Origin: Diphasiastrum complanatum | Lineage: Eukaryota > Streptophyta > Lycopodiopsida > Lycopodiales > Lycopodiaceae | Assembly (NCBI GenBank): GCA_029204225.1 | Contig: CM055096.1 | Span: 29,630,995-29,694,994 of the forward strand | Length of the DNA stretch: 64,000 nucleotides | Direction of reading: 5' to 3' | Shown: positions 63,291 through 64,000 of the stretch, one piece after another | Layout of the letters: every line of letters begins with the position of its first letter | How positions within the stretch are numbered: position 1 is the first letter of the stretch | The notes under the pieces: generated by a model | Told to the model about the DNA's origin: nothing | The model's input: only the letters and a program-made list of their open reading frames with translations | The model's database searches: none | Translations under genes and position numbers: made by a program

Positions 63291-64000
63291 CAATCTCCTT
63301 CAATCTAGATCTTGCTTCTCTCCAAAGATGAAGTACTCCAAGATTTTGAGCCAACTCCCTCCACGAGCTTGAAGGCACCTGAAAAACACCCAAGGACTCC
63401 ACGAACTACTCAATCACACTTGATTTGGGTGGAACTATGTGGCTATGGCAACAAAATCTCATCCAAAAACATGACATTCAATAGTATGATAACACTTAAT
63501 GAAAAAACTAAGTAAAAAACTTGTTGCTCTCAAGTAGAGAGAGAATTATAAGGCATTTGCTCTCAAGTAGAGAGAGAATTACATAATTTCTTTTGTTAAG
63601 TGTTGGACCTTCACTCTCATCAAAACTCATAGAGTGGCTCGAGATCCAAGATAGGTGGAAAAAAGCTCAAGGATTGGACCACTCTCAGTCACCAATTATT
63701 GTGATTGGACCATTTTGGTACACCTCTTGCTCCTATTGGTCCACATGGAAAAATAACAAGATGAGGTGCATAATCCTTGATCTCTACCATCATGACAAGT
63801 GTAAGCAACCTATACTAACTCGTGCTAATCTAGATCATAATTTTCTCAAATCACAAAATGAAACTTAACCACTAACATATTTACAAGTTTACATGGAAGT
63901 GTATGTAGCCTAGCACCCCCAAAACTCAAGATCCTAGATAGATAGCTTTTACATTTTTCACACTTGTGACATTGACAGAGCTTACGAGCAATTGAGATAC
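63291..64000. other. Probable copia leader/LTR-side sequence to the window edge
   Basis: It follows the second gag start on its upstream side, so leader and LTR are expected here. I cannot find a PBS. The phrase CTCTCAAGTAGAGAGAGAATTA is tandemly repeated at 63527 and 63559, with a 32-bp period. No gene recognised. Confidence 0.4.

Overview
The window looks like nuclear DNA of a land plant. It is AT-rich and mostly non-coding, with long (GA)n/(CT)n tracts, many decayed Ty1/copia and Ty3/gypsy retroelements, a CACTA-type DNA transposon, a nuclear tRNA-Glu gene and a plant-type LOG2/LUL RING ubiquitin-ligase gene. Dispersed, broken transposable elements and a 5.3 kb intron filled with insertions point to a large, repeat-rich genome. 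The ligase places it in the plant lineage. A reverse transcriptase family resembling Penelope-like elements would suit a non-seed plant (fern, lycophyte or bryophyte), but that is inference.

Layout. 1-16.1 kb is repeat territory: minus-strand copia gag with PBS and LTR, GA tracts and a minisatellite, a cluster of short hairpins, a minus-strand gypsy RNase H/integrase remnant, an LTR joined to a scrambled copia fragment, then a plus-strand copia LTR-PBS-gag-protease remnant. 16.7-23.6 kb holds the four-exon LOG2/LUL-like gene (301 aa). Its second intron carries a 2.3 kb CACTA-type element with a GAT target-site duplication, plus copia pieces. 24-31.5 kb has CT tracts and more copia/gypsy fragments. 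A tRNA-Glu(CTC) lies at 31.5 kb. 32.8-38.6 kb has a copia gag/LTR, then a gypsy gag-protease unit with leader, PBS and LTR, all on the minus strand.

38.7-49.5 kb is the most unusual part. It has three copies or fragments of one reverse-transcriptase element (a plus fragment near 38.9 kb, a minus copy at 39.8-40.85 kb, and a near full-length plus copy at 46.1-49.5 kb with an apparent 76-bp spliceosomal intron). A decayed plus-strand gypsy unit lies among them. A minus-strand Ulp1-like (C48) cysteine protease sits head-to-head with the long copy across a 0.75 kb spacer packed with repeated short motifs.

49.5-52 kb has simple repeats and a recent tandem duplication of about 770 bp. 52-58 kb is mostly featureless apart from one copia integrase remnant. 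58.0-60.4 kb holds a seven-exon alpha/beta-hydrolase gene whose sequence style recalls bacterial serine hydrolases. 60.4-64 kb has a GC-rich minisatellite and two tandemly placed copia gag starts on the minus strand.

The only likely functional genes are the RING ligase, the tRNA and perhaps the hydrolase. Nearly everything else is mobile-element sequence at various stages of decay. Exon limits come from reading splice signals and frame continuity by eye.
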